From the NCBI GenBank assembly GCA_937924505.1, contig CALDSR010000030.1, positions 1 to 61,253 of the forward strand: DNA of 61,253 nt, given 5' to 3'. The translations under genes were made by a program, and so were the position numbers. The stretch is from an uncultured Granulosicoccus sp. Its GTDB lineage: Bacteria > Pseudomonadota > Gammaproteobacteria > Granulosicoccales > Granulosicoccaceae. Below, piece by piece: positions 16,777 to 26,335 of this stretch (position 1 is the stretch's first letter; each line of letters starts with the position of its first letter). The notes under the pieces were generated by a model. That model was given only the letters and a program-made list of their open reading frames with translations. It made no database searches and was not told where the DNA came from.

Positions 16777-18785
16777 TGCGATTACTGCGTTCAGCTGAGA
16801 CAAGGGTTAGGGAAACCAAACTCCAACAATCCGAGATGGGATTCCTTGATGGTTTGTCCGCTAACGAGCTTGTGGGTTGGTTTTCCACGACTCGAGTCAG
16901 GAACCCGAAGCTTGTTCTCGTTGTTGATGGTGTCGTTCACAGTTCCGTGAAGCCGTTTGTCTGTAGGTTGAAACGCCAGGATGTTGCGCTCAACCGTGAT
17001 GTGGATGCCCGGTGTGGGTTTCGGCTTCGCCTGAAGGGTCTCCCTGAAGCGAAAATCAGCAAAATATCTGTCCTGCATCGAGAGTCGGGTTTTGACTTTG
17101 CTGGCCAGACGTTTAACTACTGTCCGGCCGTCATCAAGAACGCCAAGGTATTGAAAAGACTCTTTCATCCCGAGTTTTATCGATTCAGATACGCACTGGA
17201 GAATTTCTCCAATGCCGAGGCGCTGGATCACTATATGCGGGTAGGCGTATATGATGGCCTTGACCCAAATCCATGGTTCTCGAATGACCATGTTGCTGGA
17301 CAACTGGTGTCGCTCGGTATCGAGTCGAATATCCCGATCATTGCCTATCTGGCACATGAAGCCGACAAGTTTGTCAATCCATCGCCCGTATTTGATACGC
17401 GATTTTACGCGGAAAAAAATCCGGATGTGATCAAGGTATTTGGTTACCTTGAACACTATGTGCTTCATGGACATGCAGAGGGCAGGGCCCGTTTGTCAAC
17501 TGTCTTGCCAGATCATGTTTGTCGTGAAATGGCTGAATTGAGCGCATATGAGTATGATCTGGAACATACGATTGGTTTTGTGAATCGGGTTGTACGCTAT
17601 CCACTCCTGACGCCGCAAACCTATTTGCCTGGTTTGATCAAGCGTCGTTTTCAGGATCCACCTGCTGTTGTGATATGTGTGAATTCGCTGACCCTCGGTG
17701 GGGCAGAGTTGATCGCCACCTACGTGATGAAAGCGATGACGGAGCACTATGGATCCGAACGTGTCGTAATGATCGTGACAGATTCCAATGATGTGTCGCT
17801 GGGGGCATTGCTGGGAGATGATGCAAACATCATCTACCTTGATGAGGAAGGCAGTGTTTCAGGTGTCGCTGATCGAATCGATCTATTGCACGCGGTGATT
17901 GGACGGCTCAGACCCACACGCGTTATCAATATAAATTCTCGTACAGCCTGGGGTATGTACCATTCTTATGGGAAACAGTTATCATGCTTTATCGAGCTTG
18001 ATGCCAATCTTTTTTGTCTGGACTACGATGCCAATGGGCGAGTGTTTGGTTACATTCGGGAATTCATCCCCGGTTGTCTCGAATACCTGACTCATGTGAT
18101 GTGCGATAACCAGCAGATCATCGACGATATCCGTGAACACTACGGATTCATTGATAAAGACATGGCGAAATTTCATACGGTCTATGTACCGGCTCCTGAC
18201 AAGATAAGGCCTGTCGATATCAGTCTGCTTGCCAATGTTGACAAGCCGGTTCTTTGGTCAGGAAGGCTTGCCAACCAGAAGCGTCCTGAACTATTGATGG
18301 CAATCGCTGAATCGATGCCTGATACCCGATTTGTCGCCTATGGGCCGCCAGGTGATTCCGAGGCGAGTCAGCGAATTAGCAATAACCGGATAGCGAACAT
18401 CGAGTATCGAGGCGTCTATACGCATATCAATGATGTGAATTTATCGGAGTTCTCTACCTACTTGAACACGTCTGCCTGGGACGGGTTGCCAACCATGATC
18501 ATTCAAGTAATGAGCGCGGGACTGCCGGTGGTGACTTCAGTGGTTGGCGGAATCGGTGAGCTGGTTGATGAAACCAGCGGCTGGGTCGTAAAGCAGGATG
18601 ATGAAGTTGAAGCCTATGTGGCGATGATTCGCAAACGTATGGCTCAACCTGAACAGGCGCAGCAACGAGCACTCAAAGCACAAGCAATCATTACCGAGCG
18701 ACATTCCTGGGCTCGTTTTTCGGAAAGACTAAATACAATCGGCTTGTTGGACCAGCCAATGGCCCGGCATTGCGCAGTGTCTTGA
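16776..18785 (+). CDS. Multi-module glycosyltransferase (GT4-like)
   Basis: This protein has 669 residues from the ATG overlapping the previous stop (a GTG at 16761 would add five). Residues 22-90 look like the small beta-domain found at the front of large glycosyltransferases (GFLDGLSANELVGW, then VVDG). Two related modules follow at about 130-168 and 206-238, each built as F-x-x-x-F-Y then L-x-H-Y...G. The GT-B catalytic part starts near residue 300 (VICVNSLTLGGAELI) and includes VLWSGRLANQKRPELL, then WDGLPTMIIQVMSAGLPVV, the donor-binding region of GT4. The usual acidic EX7E pair is changed here to Asp and Gln. It probably acts with the GT2 enzyme and the export permease. Confidence 0.85.
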   Translation: MRLLRSAETRVRETKLQQSEMGFLDGLSANELVGWFSTTRVRNPKLVLVVDGVVHSSVKPFVCRLKRQDVALNRDVDARCGFRLRLKGLPEAKISKISVLHRESGFDFAGQTFNYCPAVIKNAKVLKRLFHPEFYRFRYALENFSNAEALDHYMRVGVYDGLDPNPWFSNDHVAGQLVSLGIESNIPIIAYLAHEADKFVNPSPVFDTRFYAEKNPDVIKVFGYLEHYVLHGHAEGRARLSTVLPDHVCREMAELSAYEYDLEHTIGFVNRVVRYPLLTPQTYLPGLIKRRFQDPPAVVICVNSLTLGGAELIATYVMKAMTEHYGSERVVMIVTDSNDVSLGALLGDDANIIYLDEEGSVSGVADRIDLLHAVIGRLRPTRVININSRTAWGMYHSYGKQLSCFIELDANLFCLDYDANGRVFGYIREFIPGCLEYLTHVMCDNQQIIDDIREHYGFIDKDMAKFHTVYVPAPDKIRPVDISLLANVDKPVLWSGRLANQKRPELLMAIAESMPDTRFVAYGPPGDSEASQRISNNRIANIEYRGVYTHINDVNLSEFSTYLNTSAWDGLPTMIIQVMSAGLPVVTSVVGGIGELVDETSGWVVKQDDEVEAYVAMIRKRMAQPEQAQQRALKAQAIITERHSWARFSERLNTIGLLDQPMARHCAVS

Positions 18786-18911
18786 AACTCAGCCGTCAGT
18801 TGTATAGACGGGTGCTTGTCATCGGGTTTGTAGTAGTGGCAGTGATGTCAAAACGATACCTGGGCCGGCTTTTTTATTTACACCGACCATAGCAGGTGGG
18901 ACGCTTGCCGT

Positions 18912-20807
18912 TTAATTGGCGAAGCGTGAAGCTACATCTGACCAGTCGCGGATTTCATCGGATTCAATACCGACAATCCACATCACTTCTACAGCGTCGG
19001 AGCCATCGAATTTACAGTGTGGGCCGGATCGGTTGCAATTGAATGCTGGAAGGTAGTCAAATGCGGCTCGCCATACGTCACCAAATTCGACATCCGATAA
19101 CAAGTTTCTTGCTACTGAATCGTTGGCTTGATTGAGATCTGCAGTATTGTTTCCGCCAGTGTTGCCATCGCCTATTTTGTGGTAGCTCGCAAGCCGTCGC
19201 ACATCGCGAAGATTGGCCGCATTGGTGTGATCTTCGTTGTAGGTGCTGTGCTGAACAATATGAATGTTCTTCAGATTCAAATTGGTCGTGGTTTCCAGTT
19301 GGCGCAAAACACCGGCCGTAAAGTCTGAGGGGCCTCCTTCAGCGAGCCATACCTTGTGTCCTGCTTCGAGTGTCTGACGCCAGCGGGCTGCTGTCGCATC
19401 GCGTACCCGATCAGGTCTGGCATTCGAGTTCCACCACGTGGCATTACTTCCTTCGGAGCCCCATGCCGCATTCATGACGATCTCAGAGTTTGCGTCGTAC
19501 CCATGAGGGAATCTGGCATCCAGTGTTCCATTGACGATATGTAGCGCTTCGCCAAGTCCGAAGTAGCTGACGATCATTCTGTTTACGGCCGTCGCATGGC
19601 CATCATCGCGATCACCGCTATTGTCATGGTGCATGCCAATCAAGTCGCCGGGTTGGTACCGGCTGTCGTTCGGCAAGCTGCTTTTGGCATTGACTGGCCC
19701 GCCGATCGGTGATGCGGTGTTGGGTGTTGTGGTGGCAACAGCAGGCTCGGGTAAGACCGGCGCTGGCTGTGGTGCGAAAACCGACAGATCCCACGTAGGT
19801 CCGCGTACGGAGCAACCGGCGGCGCCCTGATCAACTCGACCAGGGCACTGGTTGATGTCCTCGTCGCCAGCATTGTTTGCCGGTCCATTGCCGCATTGCA
19901 CGTCGTTGTAGATTGGGTTATTGCCCACGCCCGGACCGCGGCCAATTGCAGCGGCAACTTGTCTGACCGTGCGCGAACCTGCTGGGGTGTTGACAAGGAC
20001 GTCCCCGATTCCATGATCAAAGCTGGAGGCGATATAACAGCGACCGTTCGCCGAGTAGCTGTCAGCCCAGGCACGTTGCGGCGGACCAAAGTCACCGCTA
20101 TAGGTAATGCCGGTACTGCCTGTGTTTGATGGTGTTGACGCGGAGTTGCCTCTACCGGGAGCTCCACGCCCGGGAGCAGCTGCGCCGAGTTGATACGAGG
20201 CGCAGGTCCATTGCCCCCCTACAGGGTCGCAGTCGACGCGAGGCAGTCGGCAACTGTTCGCATAGCCAATACGGGCGGCGTTGATGGTCGGAGCCGAGAA
20301 TTCGCATTGTGTCGAAGAGGTCTGTGTGGTTATGACGGGGGTTGGGGTTGTTACGACGGGCGTTGTGCTCACAGGCGAAGTAGTCTCCGCCGGGATAGAG
20401 GGTGCGTTGCTCGAGCTTGCTCGCGGTGGCACGCTACCGGTCATATTGAAGCTTGCACAGATCCATTCACCATCGAAAGGATCGCAATCAACGCGTGGCA
20501 AGCTGCAGGAGCGGGCATAGCTATTGATGGCGTCTCGCAGGCTTGACTCCTGGACCTGACAGGATTCCTGGGCCTGCGCCGGGCCTGGGTGAAACATCAA
20601 TAGAGGCAGAGCCGCCAATATCATCAGAGCCGACCCGGAGCCGATCAGGATTTCCGGGGTGTTCGTGCCAGGTCGTGTCCATGACTTTGCAGGTGTTGCG
20701 AGGGGCTGACCGGAGATTGATGGCGATATTCCAGCCGATGTTTGCGTTGTCATGGAGAGCTTTGTTGACGACCTGTCGAGGAAGCCCATAAGGTAGTCAA
20801 TGTGCAC
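18912..20807 (-). CDS. Secreted protein with two Cys modules and hydrolase-like domain
   Basis: Up to 631 residues; not recognised. Residues 52-80 are a signal peptide or anchor (ending PAQAQE), so the true start is probably Met19 or later. Two near-identical modules at 83-120 and 168-205 share cysteine spacings of 18, 7 and 9 and the core LPRVDCDP...W-C-A-S. A Thr/Pro/Ser linker separates them. Residues from about 385 contain DNSGDRDDGHA (395-405) and AEGGPSDFTAGVLRQL (489-504), which resemble the acidic calcium-site loop and the G-P-x-N loop of nucleoside hydrolase-fold proteins. It may act on a sugar or nucleoside outside the cell. It converges with the glycosyltransferase operon. Confidence 0.6.
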   Translation of the reverse strand: MHIDYLMGFLDRSSTKLSMTTQTSAGISPSISGQPLATPAKSWTRPGTNTPEILIGSGSALMILAALPLLMFHPGPAQAQESCQVQESSLRDAINSYARSCSLPRVDCDPFDGEWICASFNMTGSVPPRASSSNAPSIPAETTSPVSTTPVVTTPTPVITTQTSSTQCEFSAPTINAARIGYANSCRLPRVDCDPVGGQWTCASYQLGAAAPGRGAPGRGNSASTPSNTGSTGITYSGDFGPPQRAWADSYSANGRCYIASSFDHGIGDVLVNTPAGSRTVRQVAAAIGRGPGVGNNPIYNDVQCGNGPANNAGDEDINQCPGRVDQGAAGCSVRGPTWDLSVFAPQPAPVLPEPAVATTTPNTASPIGGPVNAKSSLPNDSRYQPGDLIGMHHDNSGDRDDGHATAVNRMIVSYFGLGEALHIVNGTLDARFPHGYDANSEIVMNAAWGSEGSNATWWNSNARPDRVRDATAARWRQTLEAGHKVWLAEGGPSDFTAGVLRQLETTTNLNLKNIHIVQHSTYNEDHTNAANLRDVRRLASYHKIGDGNTGGNNTADLNQANDSVARNLLSDVEFGDVWRAAFDYLPAFNCNRSGPHCKFDGSDAVEVMWIVGIESDEIRDWSDVASRFAN

Positions 20808-20880
20808 ATGAACGTCAAATTACAGGCGAGCTATTCTTTGAATAAGGGATGACCATTGATGCACAAAACTGCAGATTATT

Positions 20881-22464
20881 TTATGAGTTGTTTGTATCCG
20901 GTATTTTGTGGCGTTGTTGACGGCGGTTCGCGGGGTTAGCCGCTAATTTTTGCGTCGCGAGCATCGGCGATTCATTGGCCGTCTTTTGCACGGTTTGTGT
21001 ACGCTCGGATTTCTGGTCAGATTGAGACGCCGACCCGCGGGTGCGGGTTGTACGCTTGAGTTTATTATGGTCCTTGTCCAGCGCCAGGGCAGTGTCAACG
21101 TCAGCGGAAGACAAATCAAGTTCATCAACCATGGCGGCCGCCAGCAGGTCGAACAATCGTTTCAGAGCAATTCCATGTGTCTGGCGCCCCGAGGCATGCA
21201 GGTGATCACTGATTTTCATGAATCGTTCGAAGGGTGCATCGGCCAACAATAACGGCAGCGCGTGGGGGAATCGCCCGGAGTTGCCAACCAGGTCCCAGTA
21301 TCGGGCAAATCGGACCATCCGCTGTACAGTTTGAAAATCGACATCTCGCGTTGCGAGGACGCGATAGGGCGCTGATGCCTGGTAGCGCATTTCGAACGCT
21401 TGTGTATGCCGCTCGATAGGCGTACCCGGCAGTTTTTTAAGAATACCGACCTGAATTTCCTGCGGTCCGAGCCCATGTAGTTCGTCAAAGCCTCGGGCAA
21501 AACTTTCCAGCGTCTCACCGGGTAGGCCAAATATCAAATCTGCGTGAATATGGGCCGTCGTGTGTCGCCGTAACCATTGAAGATTGTCACGCGTCCGCCC
21601 ATGATTCTGCTTGCGACTGATCAGTGATTGCACCTCCGGATTAAATGACTGAATACCGATTTCAAATTGCAGACAACCATCAGGGAACCGAGTCAATAGT
21701 GCCTTGAGTGGTTCAGGCAAGCGATCAGGTATCAATTCGAAATGCAGAAAGAGCCCTTTGTCGATATGCGACAGAAAACATTCGAGTATGCGTTGGCTGG
21801 TATCGGTTTTGAGGTTGAAGGTGCGATCAACAAATTTGAAATGCCGAGCACCTCGTTCGATCAAGCTGCTCATCTCCCGAAGGAATTGATCGATATCAAA
21901 TCCGACTGCAGTTTTATCCAGTGACGACAGGCAAAACTCACACTTGAACGGGCAGCCACGTGATGCCTCGACATACAGCACCCGTTGTTGCAAGTCTTTG
22001 TTGGAGTAGTAAGGGTAAGGTGACGACAATTCGTCAAGTGCAATCGGCAGCGGCGAAATGTGTTTACTCGCGACACGATTATCGAGAAGGTCATTACACA
22101 GTTCGGCAAAGGCTAAATCTGCTTGTCCGCTGATGATGTGATCGGCTGATTGTGCAAGAGAGGATTGATGATCAAAGCTTGCCTCTGGCCCACCGATAAC
22201 GATGATTATTCGGGGGGCAATGACCTTGATAAGGTGTACCAGCTCTGTCGTCTCGCGAATGTTCCAGATATACACGCCGAGACCCAGAATCGATGGTGCG
22301 TCTTGCAGTAGCTCTTCGGCAATATCTTCCACGCGTTCATTAATGGTGAATTCAATCAAGCGGGTGTCAGATTGTAAGTCGCCCATATTGGCGTACAGAT
22401 ATCGCAAGCCAAGAGAGGCATGTATATAACTGGCATTCAGCGTTGTCAGGCAAATCGACGGCAT
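20881..22464 (-). CDS. B12-binding-domain radical SAM protein
   Basis: This 527-residue cytoplasmic enzyme has an N-terminal cobalamin-binding-type Rossmann domain (1-135; GLGVYIWNIRET and VIGGPEAS are typical). It is followed by a radical SAM barrel with the [4Fe-4S] motif C171-x3-C175-x2-C178 (SRGCPFKCEFC). HADLIFGLPGET (about 311-322) is usual in this group. The region beyond 380 resembles the DUF4080 C-terminus, followed by a low-complexity basic tail of about 60 residues. Members of this DUF4080-type branch have no agreed reaction. The cobalamin ligand motif DxHxxG was not found, so B12 may bind base-off or not at all. Confidence 0.85.
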   Translation of the reverse strand: MPSICLTTLNASYIHASLGLRYLYANMGDLQSDTRLIEFTINERVEDIAEELLQDAPSILGLGVYIWNIRETTELVHLIKVIAPRIIIVIGGPEASFDHQSSLAQSADHIISGQADLAFAELCNDLLDNRVASKHISPLPIALDELSSPYPYYSNKDLQQRVLYVEASRGCPFKCEFCLSSLDKTAVGFDIDQFLREMSSLIERGARHFKFVDRTFNLKTDTSQRILECFLSHIDKGLFLHFELIPDRLPEPLKALLTRFPDGCLQFEIGIQSFNPEVQSLISRKQNHGRTRDNLQWLRRHTTAHIHADLIFGLPGETLESFARGFDELHGLGPQEIQVGILKKLPGTPIERHTQAFEMRYQASAPYRVLATRDVDFQTVQRMVRFARYWDLVGNSGRFPHALPLLLADAPFERFMKISDHLHASGRQTHGIALKRLFDLLAAAMVDELDLSSADVDTALALDKDHNKLKRTTRTRGSASQSDQKSERTQTVQKTANESPMLATQKLAANPANRRQQRHKIPDTNNS

Positions 22465-22529
22465 GTGATGTAAAGGGGGGAGCGAGTACGGGTATCATAG
22501 GCTGATCAGTTGCGACATCCAACCGCCAT

Positions 22530-23678
22530 GTGATGAAAATTTCAGACGTCGAAGTCTTTGTGCTCAAGACACCGCTTGATGAGCCATTTGCATTCTCACA
22601 GGGTTGGGTACATCAACGATCCGCCACCTTGGTCAAGGTATCTACTGACGATGGTCTGGAAGGTTGGGGTGAGGCATTTGTCCAGGGGCTGGAAGCGCCG
22701 GAAATATCGGCGGCGGCCATAAGACATTCCTTGAAACCGTTGGTGCTCGGTGAAAATCCGCTGGACACCGCTGTCCTGTGGCACAAGATGTACAACACGA
22801 CACGCGATCATGGACGCAAGGGTTCGGTCATGTCAGCGATCAGTGCCATCGATGTCGCCCTGTGGGACATCGTGGGTAAATACCATCAGCAGTCGATAGC
22901 GGTTTTACTGGGTGGCAGACAGCGCAGTCATATTCAGCCATATGCCACTGGATTCTATCGGCTCAGTGGTCAAGGTGAAGCGTCGCGCCTTGTCGAGGAA
23001 GCCTTGCGACACAAGGCAAACGGATTTACTGCCATGAAGGTCAAGCTGGGTTTTGGAGTGGCGGACGATATTGCCGTGATGCAAGCCATAGGCGAGGTGA
23101 TTGATACTGGTGAAATTGACGTCATGGTTGACACCAATCATGCCTACGGTCGAGCTGATGCCTTGCAACTCGGGCGTGCGCTTGATGAAATGCGCATTGC
23201 CTGGTACGAGGAGCCTGTTGTTCCTGAGGATATTGGCGGCTACGCCGAGTTGAGATCAAGACTCAATACACCGATAGCCGGAGGGGAGAACGAACACAGT
23301 GCCTATGGCTTCAATCAACTTTTTCGTCACGATGCGCTTGATATAGCGCAGCCTGATATCGGTTCTTGTGGTGGTTTTACCGCAGCACGTGATATCGCTG
23401 CAATGGCACAAGCAAATGGGGTGTTGCTTAACCCGCATGTCTGGGGCTCGGCGGTTGCACAGGCTGCCTCCGTACAGCTTATTGCATCACTTGCTGTTGC
23501 GCACCATTCGCTGTTTCCTCGCGAACCCTTGCTTGAGTTTGATCAATCGTCGCATCCCTTCCGTCAGCATCTGGTTGACGCGCCACTTGAGATGCGTGAT
23601 GGTAGGGTCGATGTATCAAACAAACCGGGCTTGGGCATAGAAGTGCAAATGGATACTGTCAATCAGTTTGCAAGTTGA
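22530..23678 (+). CDS. Enolase-superfamily (mandelate racemase/muconate lactonizing) enzyme
   Basis: This 382-residue enzyme has the residues expected of the mandelate racemase subgroup: the KxK base motif at 169-171 (KVK), metal ligands Asp200, Glu226 and Glu252, and the Asp275/His302 pair. It should abstract a proton next to a carboxylate, acting as an acid-sugar dehydratase, racemase or lactonizing enzyme. The lid region (DEPFAFSQGWVHQR) sets the substrate and has no signature I can assign. The gene is divergent from the radical SAM gene and convergent with the methyltransferase gene, so it gives no operon clue. Confidence 0.9.
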   Translation: MMKISDVEVFVLKTPLDEPFAFSQGWVHQRSATLVKVSTDDGLEGWGEAFVQGLEAPEISAAAIRHSLKPLVLGENPLDTAVLWHKMYNTTRDHGRKGSVMSAISAIDVALWDIVGKYHQQSIAVLLGGRQRSHIQPYATGFYRLSGQGEASRLVEEALRHKANGFTAMKVKLGFGVADDIAVMQAIGEVIDTGEIDVMVDTNHAYGRADALQLGRALDEMRIAWYEEPVVPEDIGGYAELRSRLNTPIAGGENEHSAYGFNQLFRHDALDIAQPDIGSCGGFTAARDIAAMAQANGVLLNPHVWGSAVAQAASVQLIASLAVAHHSLFPREPLLEFDQSSHPFRQHLVDAPLEMRDGRVDVSNKPGLGIEVQMDTVNQFAS

Positions 23679-23733
23679 GTCAGTGCAATTGAAATACTGG
23701 TCAAACTCCGAGCGCAAACGCCACGTGTTTCAA

Positions 23734-24603
23734 CTAACTCAATCGTCGTTTTAGCGTTTGTATATGTGCAGGTCCAACCTCGCAGCACCCGCCGATGATG
23801 CTGGCACCGTCACGTACCCACTGTTCGGCGAATTCTGCATAAGCATCAGGCCCGAGATCCGTACGTTTCTCGAGTACATCGACGGTCGCGCCGATACTAT
23901 CGAAAGCGTTGCTGATCGATGTAAAACCGTTGGCATAAGCACCCAGCGGAACACTTATTCCATTGAGGCCAGCAACCGCTTGAGTCACTGCTTCTGGCAC
24001 CGAACAGTTGACAAGAATTGCAGCTGGTGAGAATTCCTTAACAAGCGCCTTGATATCCTTTATCGATTCGCCAGAACGTAACTTGCTGCCATCGCTGTCA
24101 TCAACCGAAAAAGCAATCCATACCGGCTTGCCATGAGGCGCTGTGCCCATAAGCGCACCGCGAGCCTGATCAATTGATGACATGGTTTCGGCGATATAGA
24201 TATCGACATAGTCTCTTTGCAGCTTGCATATTCGATCATAAACCGCCGCAGCTTCAGCGGCGGGCGGAGATTTGTCCGGTTGGTAAGAGAAGCCTTGCGG
24301 GCCGAGAGAGCCTGCCACCAAGCCGGTGCCGTGAGCATCACGGGCTTTGACTGCTTGTTTGCAAGCGATTTCCTGCAGAGATACAAGTTGGTCGAGCATG
24401 TCGTGATGTTCAAGACGGTCAGGCAACACTGAGTAGGTATTTGTTGTCGCAATTTCGGCACCGGCGTTGAAGTAATCACGATGTATCTCGCCGACAAGAT
24501 CCGGGTTGTCCAACAATGACTGCACCGACCATAGAGAGGTCGTCACACCACTTCGATTGATGAGCTCCTGGCCCATGCCGCCGTCTAGAAGGGTAATGCT
24601 CAT
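23734..24603 (-). CDS. Homocysteine S-methyltransferase family protein
   Basis: This 289-residue zinc methyltransferase barrel has zinc ligands Cys200 (VNCS) and Cys273-Cys274 (IGGCCEVGP). The N-terminal DGGMGQEL and the TNTY strand at 54-57 are also family features. Members move a methyl group from S-methylmethionine, betaine or other methylated donors to homocysteine. In a cell handling DMSP, a sulfonium donor is attractive but unproved. The PQQ-type dehydrogenase gene lies 22 bp upstream on the same strand, so they may share a transcript. Confidence 0.9.
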   Translation of the reverse strand: MSITLLDGGMGQELINRSGVTTSLWSVQSLLDNPDLVGEIHRDYFNAGAEIATTNTYSVLPDRLEHHDMLDQLVSLQEIACKQAVKARDAHGTGLVAGSLGPQGFSYQPDKSPPAAEAAAVYDRICKLQRDYVDIYIAETMSSIDQARGALMGTAPHGKPVWIAFSVDDSDGSKLRSGESIKDIKALVKEFSPAAILVNCSVPEAVTQAVAGLNGISVPLGAYANGFTSISNAFDSIGATVDVLEKRTDLGPDAYAEFAEQWVRDGASIIGGCCEVGPAHIQTLKRRLS

Positions 24604-24625
24604 GATGTAAGGAAATCTGTGTTGC

Positions 24626-25771
24626 TTATTGTGGTGTTGGAATGAGTTTGAGAATACGTCCGTTACTGTTATCAGTCAGAACGTACAAATATCCATCAGG
24701 TCCCGTGCGAACATCGCGTATGCGTTCGCCCAAAGCCGTTAACAGTGACTGTTGCTCAATCGTTTGCTTGTTAATGTTTACCCGTCGTAGCTCACGTGCT
24801 TTGAGTGCAGCAACCATGAGATTACCTTGCCACTTTGGATACATCTCGCCGTTCACAAGCGCCATGCCAGCGGGCGCTATGGATGGTGTCCAGTGCAGCA
24901 TCGGGTTGATCGTTCCATGCAGTTCAGTGAACGGTGAGATGGCGGCTCCGGAGTAATCTTTCCCATGAGACGTGATTGGCCAACCGTAGTTGCGTCCACG
25001 CGCTATGACGTTGATTTCATCGCCACCGTCGGGACCGTGCTCATGTGCAAAAACAACGTTTTTCTCTGTATGGACAAGAATGGCTTGCGGGTTCCGATGG
25101 CCATAGGTCCAGATCTCAGGCAGGTTGCCTACGCCATCGACAAAGGGATTGTCAGATGGCACCGTGCCGTCATCCAGTAGCCGAACGATCTTGCCAAAAT
25201 GATTGTCCAGCAGCTGTGCCTGTTCGCGATAGTCGAAACCATCGCCCACGCTTAACAACAGACTGTTGTCAGGCAGAAAGGCAAGGCGGCCTCCATAGTG
25301 TACGGGTGTGTCCTTGAAAGGCTGTGCGGTAAAGAGAACTTCAACATCGACCAGGGCGTAGCCTTCGAGTCTTGCTCGTATCAGGCGAGTGGCATTGGCT
25401 TTCGCGCTGCCATGTGCCAGCGTCAGGTAGATCCATCCGTTGCTGGCGTGATCAGGGTGCAGAACGACATCCATCAAGCCACCCTGGCTTTTTGCGTAGA
25501 CAGCCGGCACATTGGCAAGCGGTTCTGATACCTGGCCTTGGTCGACGATCCGAAGCTTGCCCGTGCGCTCGGTCACCAGTAGCCGGCCATCGGGCAGGAA
25601 TGCGAGCGACCAGGGATGGTCCAGGTTCTCGGCAATGATTTCGATAGCGAGCTCATCGGGCACAGATTCATCAGCGATCACTGGTGTGGCTATTGACAGG
25701 CTGATGACAAAGCCCACGGCAACGTTAATGGCAATTGCCAGTCGATTGAGTTTCTGTTTCAGAGTGCACAT
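24626..25771 (-). CDS. PQQ-dependent sugar dehydrogenase (GSDH family)
   Basis: This protein has about 381 residues from the ATG at 25771; an in-frame TTG at 25819 would add 16 but breaks up the signal peptide. The signal peptide (LAIAINVAVGFVISLSIATPVIA) sends it to the periplasm. The mature part is a six-bladed propeller of the glucose/sorbosone dehydrogenase family: HPWSLAFLPDGRLLVTER, GGLMDVVLHPD, YGGRLAFLPD, GHRNPQAI and HGPDGGDEIN are standard landmarks. It probably oxidises an aldose to a lactone with PQQ; PQQ synthesis genes are not in the window. Located 22 bp ahead of the methyltransferase gene. Confidence 0.9.
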   Translation of the reverse strand: MCTLKQKLNRLAIAINVAVGFVISLSIATPVIADESVPDELAIEIIAENLDHPWSLAFLPDGRLLVTERTGKLRIVDQGQVSEPLANVPAVYAKSQGGLMDVVLHPDHASNGWIYLTLAHGSAKANATRLIRARLEGYALVDVEVLFTAQPFKDTPVHYGGRLAFLPDNSLLLSVGDGFDYREQAQLLDNHFGKIVRLLDDGTVPSDNPFVDGVGNLPEIWTYGHRNPQAILVHTEKNVVFAHEHGPDGGDEINVIARGRNYGWPITSHGKDYSGAAISPFTELHGTINPMLHWTPSIAPAGMALVNGEMYPKWQGNLMVAALKARELRRVNINKQTIEQQSLLTALGERIRDVRTGPDGYLYVLTDNSNGRILKLIPTPQ

Positions 25772-25850
25772 GAAGAGGTAAGCGCTGGAATACAAGGTAA
25801 GGTTTGCTTGCTGGATCAAGTCGGATTCAGCTCGGTTACAATACTACGCC

Positions 25851-26306
25851 ATGAACAACGCCAAAAGATCGCTTTCAACATTGTTTACCGGCTTCGGTTT
25901 GTCGGCAGTCGCCACCTATTTATTCGCCAGCGTCTTTCACACCCAGACCATTCTCCATGGTCTGACCTCGCTTGGCGTCACCGTCTCGTTCATGGATCGA
26001 CTGCGCATGACTGGAGGTGATCTGTCCGGTTTGATGGCGTATTCCTTTGTTATTGCGATCGGTTTGTTGATCGCCTTTTCGGTGATGGGTTTGCTCGGTC
26101 GCAGCGTGCCGCTCAGCCCCTGGATTCGCTATCCCGTGGGCGGCGTGTTGGCCATGTTGACAATGTTGCTCGTCATGAAAGCCGTCTTTTCCATTACACC
26201 GATCGCCAGCGCCAGAGAATTACCTGGTCTGCTACTCCAATGTTCGGCGGGTCTGATCGGCGGATTGGTATTTGCTCGAGTTCTTGTCAATGCCGACAAG
26301 GTTTGA
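25851..26306 (+). CDS. Small four-helix membrane protein, unknown
   Basis: This 151-residue inner-membrane protein has four hydrophobic segments at about 10-30, 58-82, 92-112 and 122-145, and short loops with the charge pattern of an integral protein. Not recognised. It is divergent from the PQQ dehydrogenase and converges with the LysR gene, so it is a lone transcript. The protein is complete, with a start at the first ATG. The function cannot be guessed from sequence or place. Confidence 0.65.
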   Translation: MNNAKRSLSTLFTGFGLSAVATYLFASVFHTQTILHGLTSLGVTVSFMDRLRMTGGDLSGLMAYSFVIAIGLLIAFSVMGLLGRSVPLSPWIRYPVGGVLAMLTMLLVMKAVFSITPIASARELPGLLLQCSAGLIGGLVFARVLVNADKV

Positions 26307-26335
26307 ATACTGGCCCACGTTGATACATCAATGCG

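Noticed and set aside
18786..18911. GGCCGGCTTTTTTATTT as a strong terminator
   Set aside because: The GCCGGC palindrome is too short for a stable stem with loop, so it was not listed as a feature.
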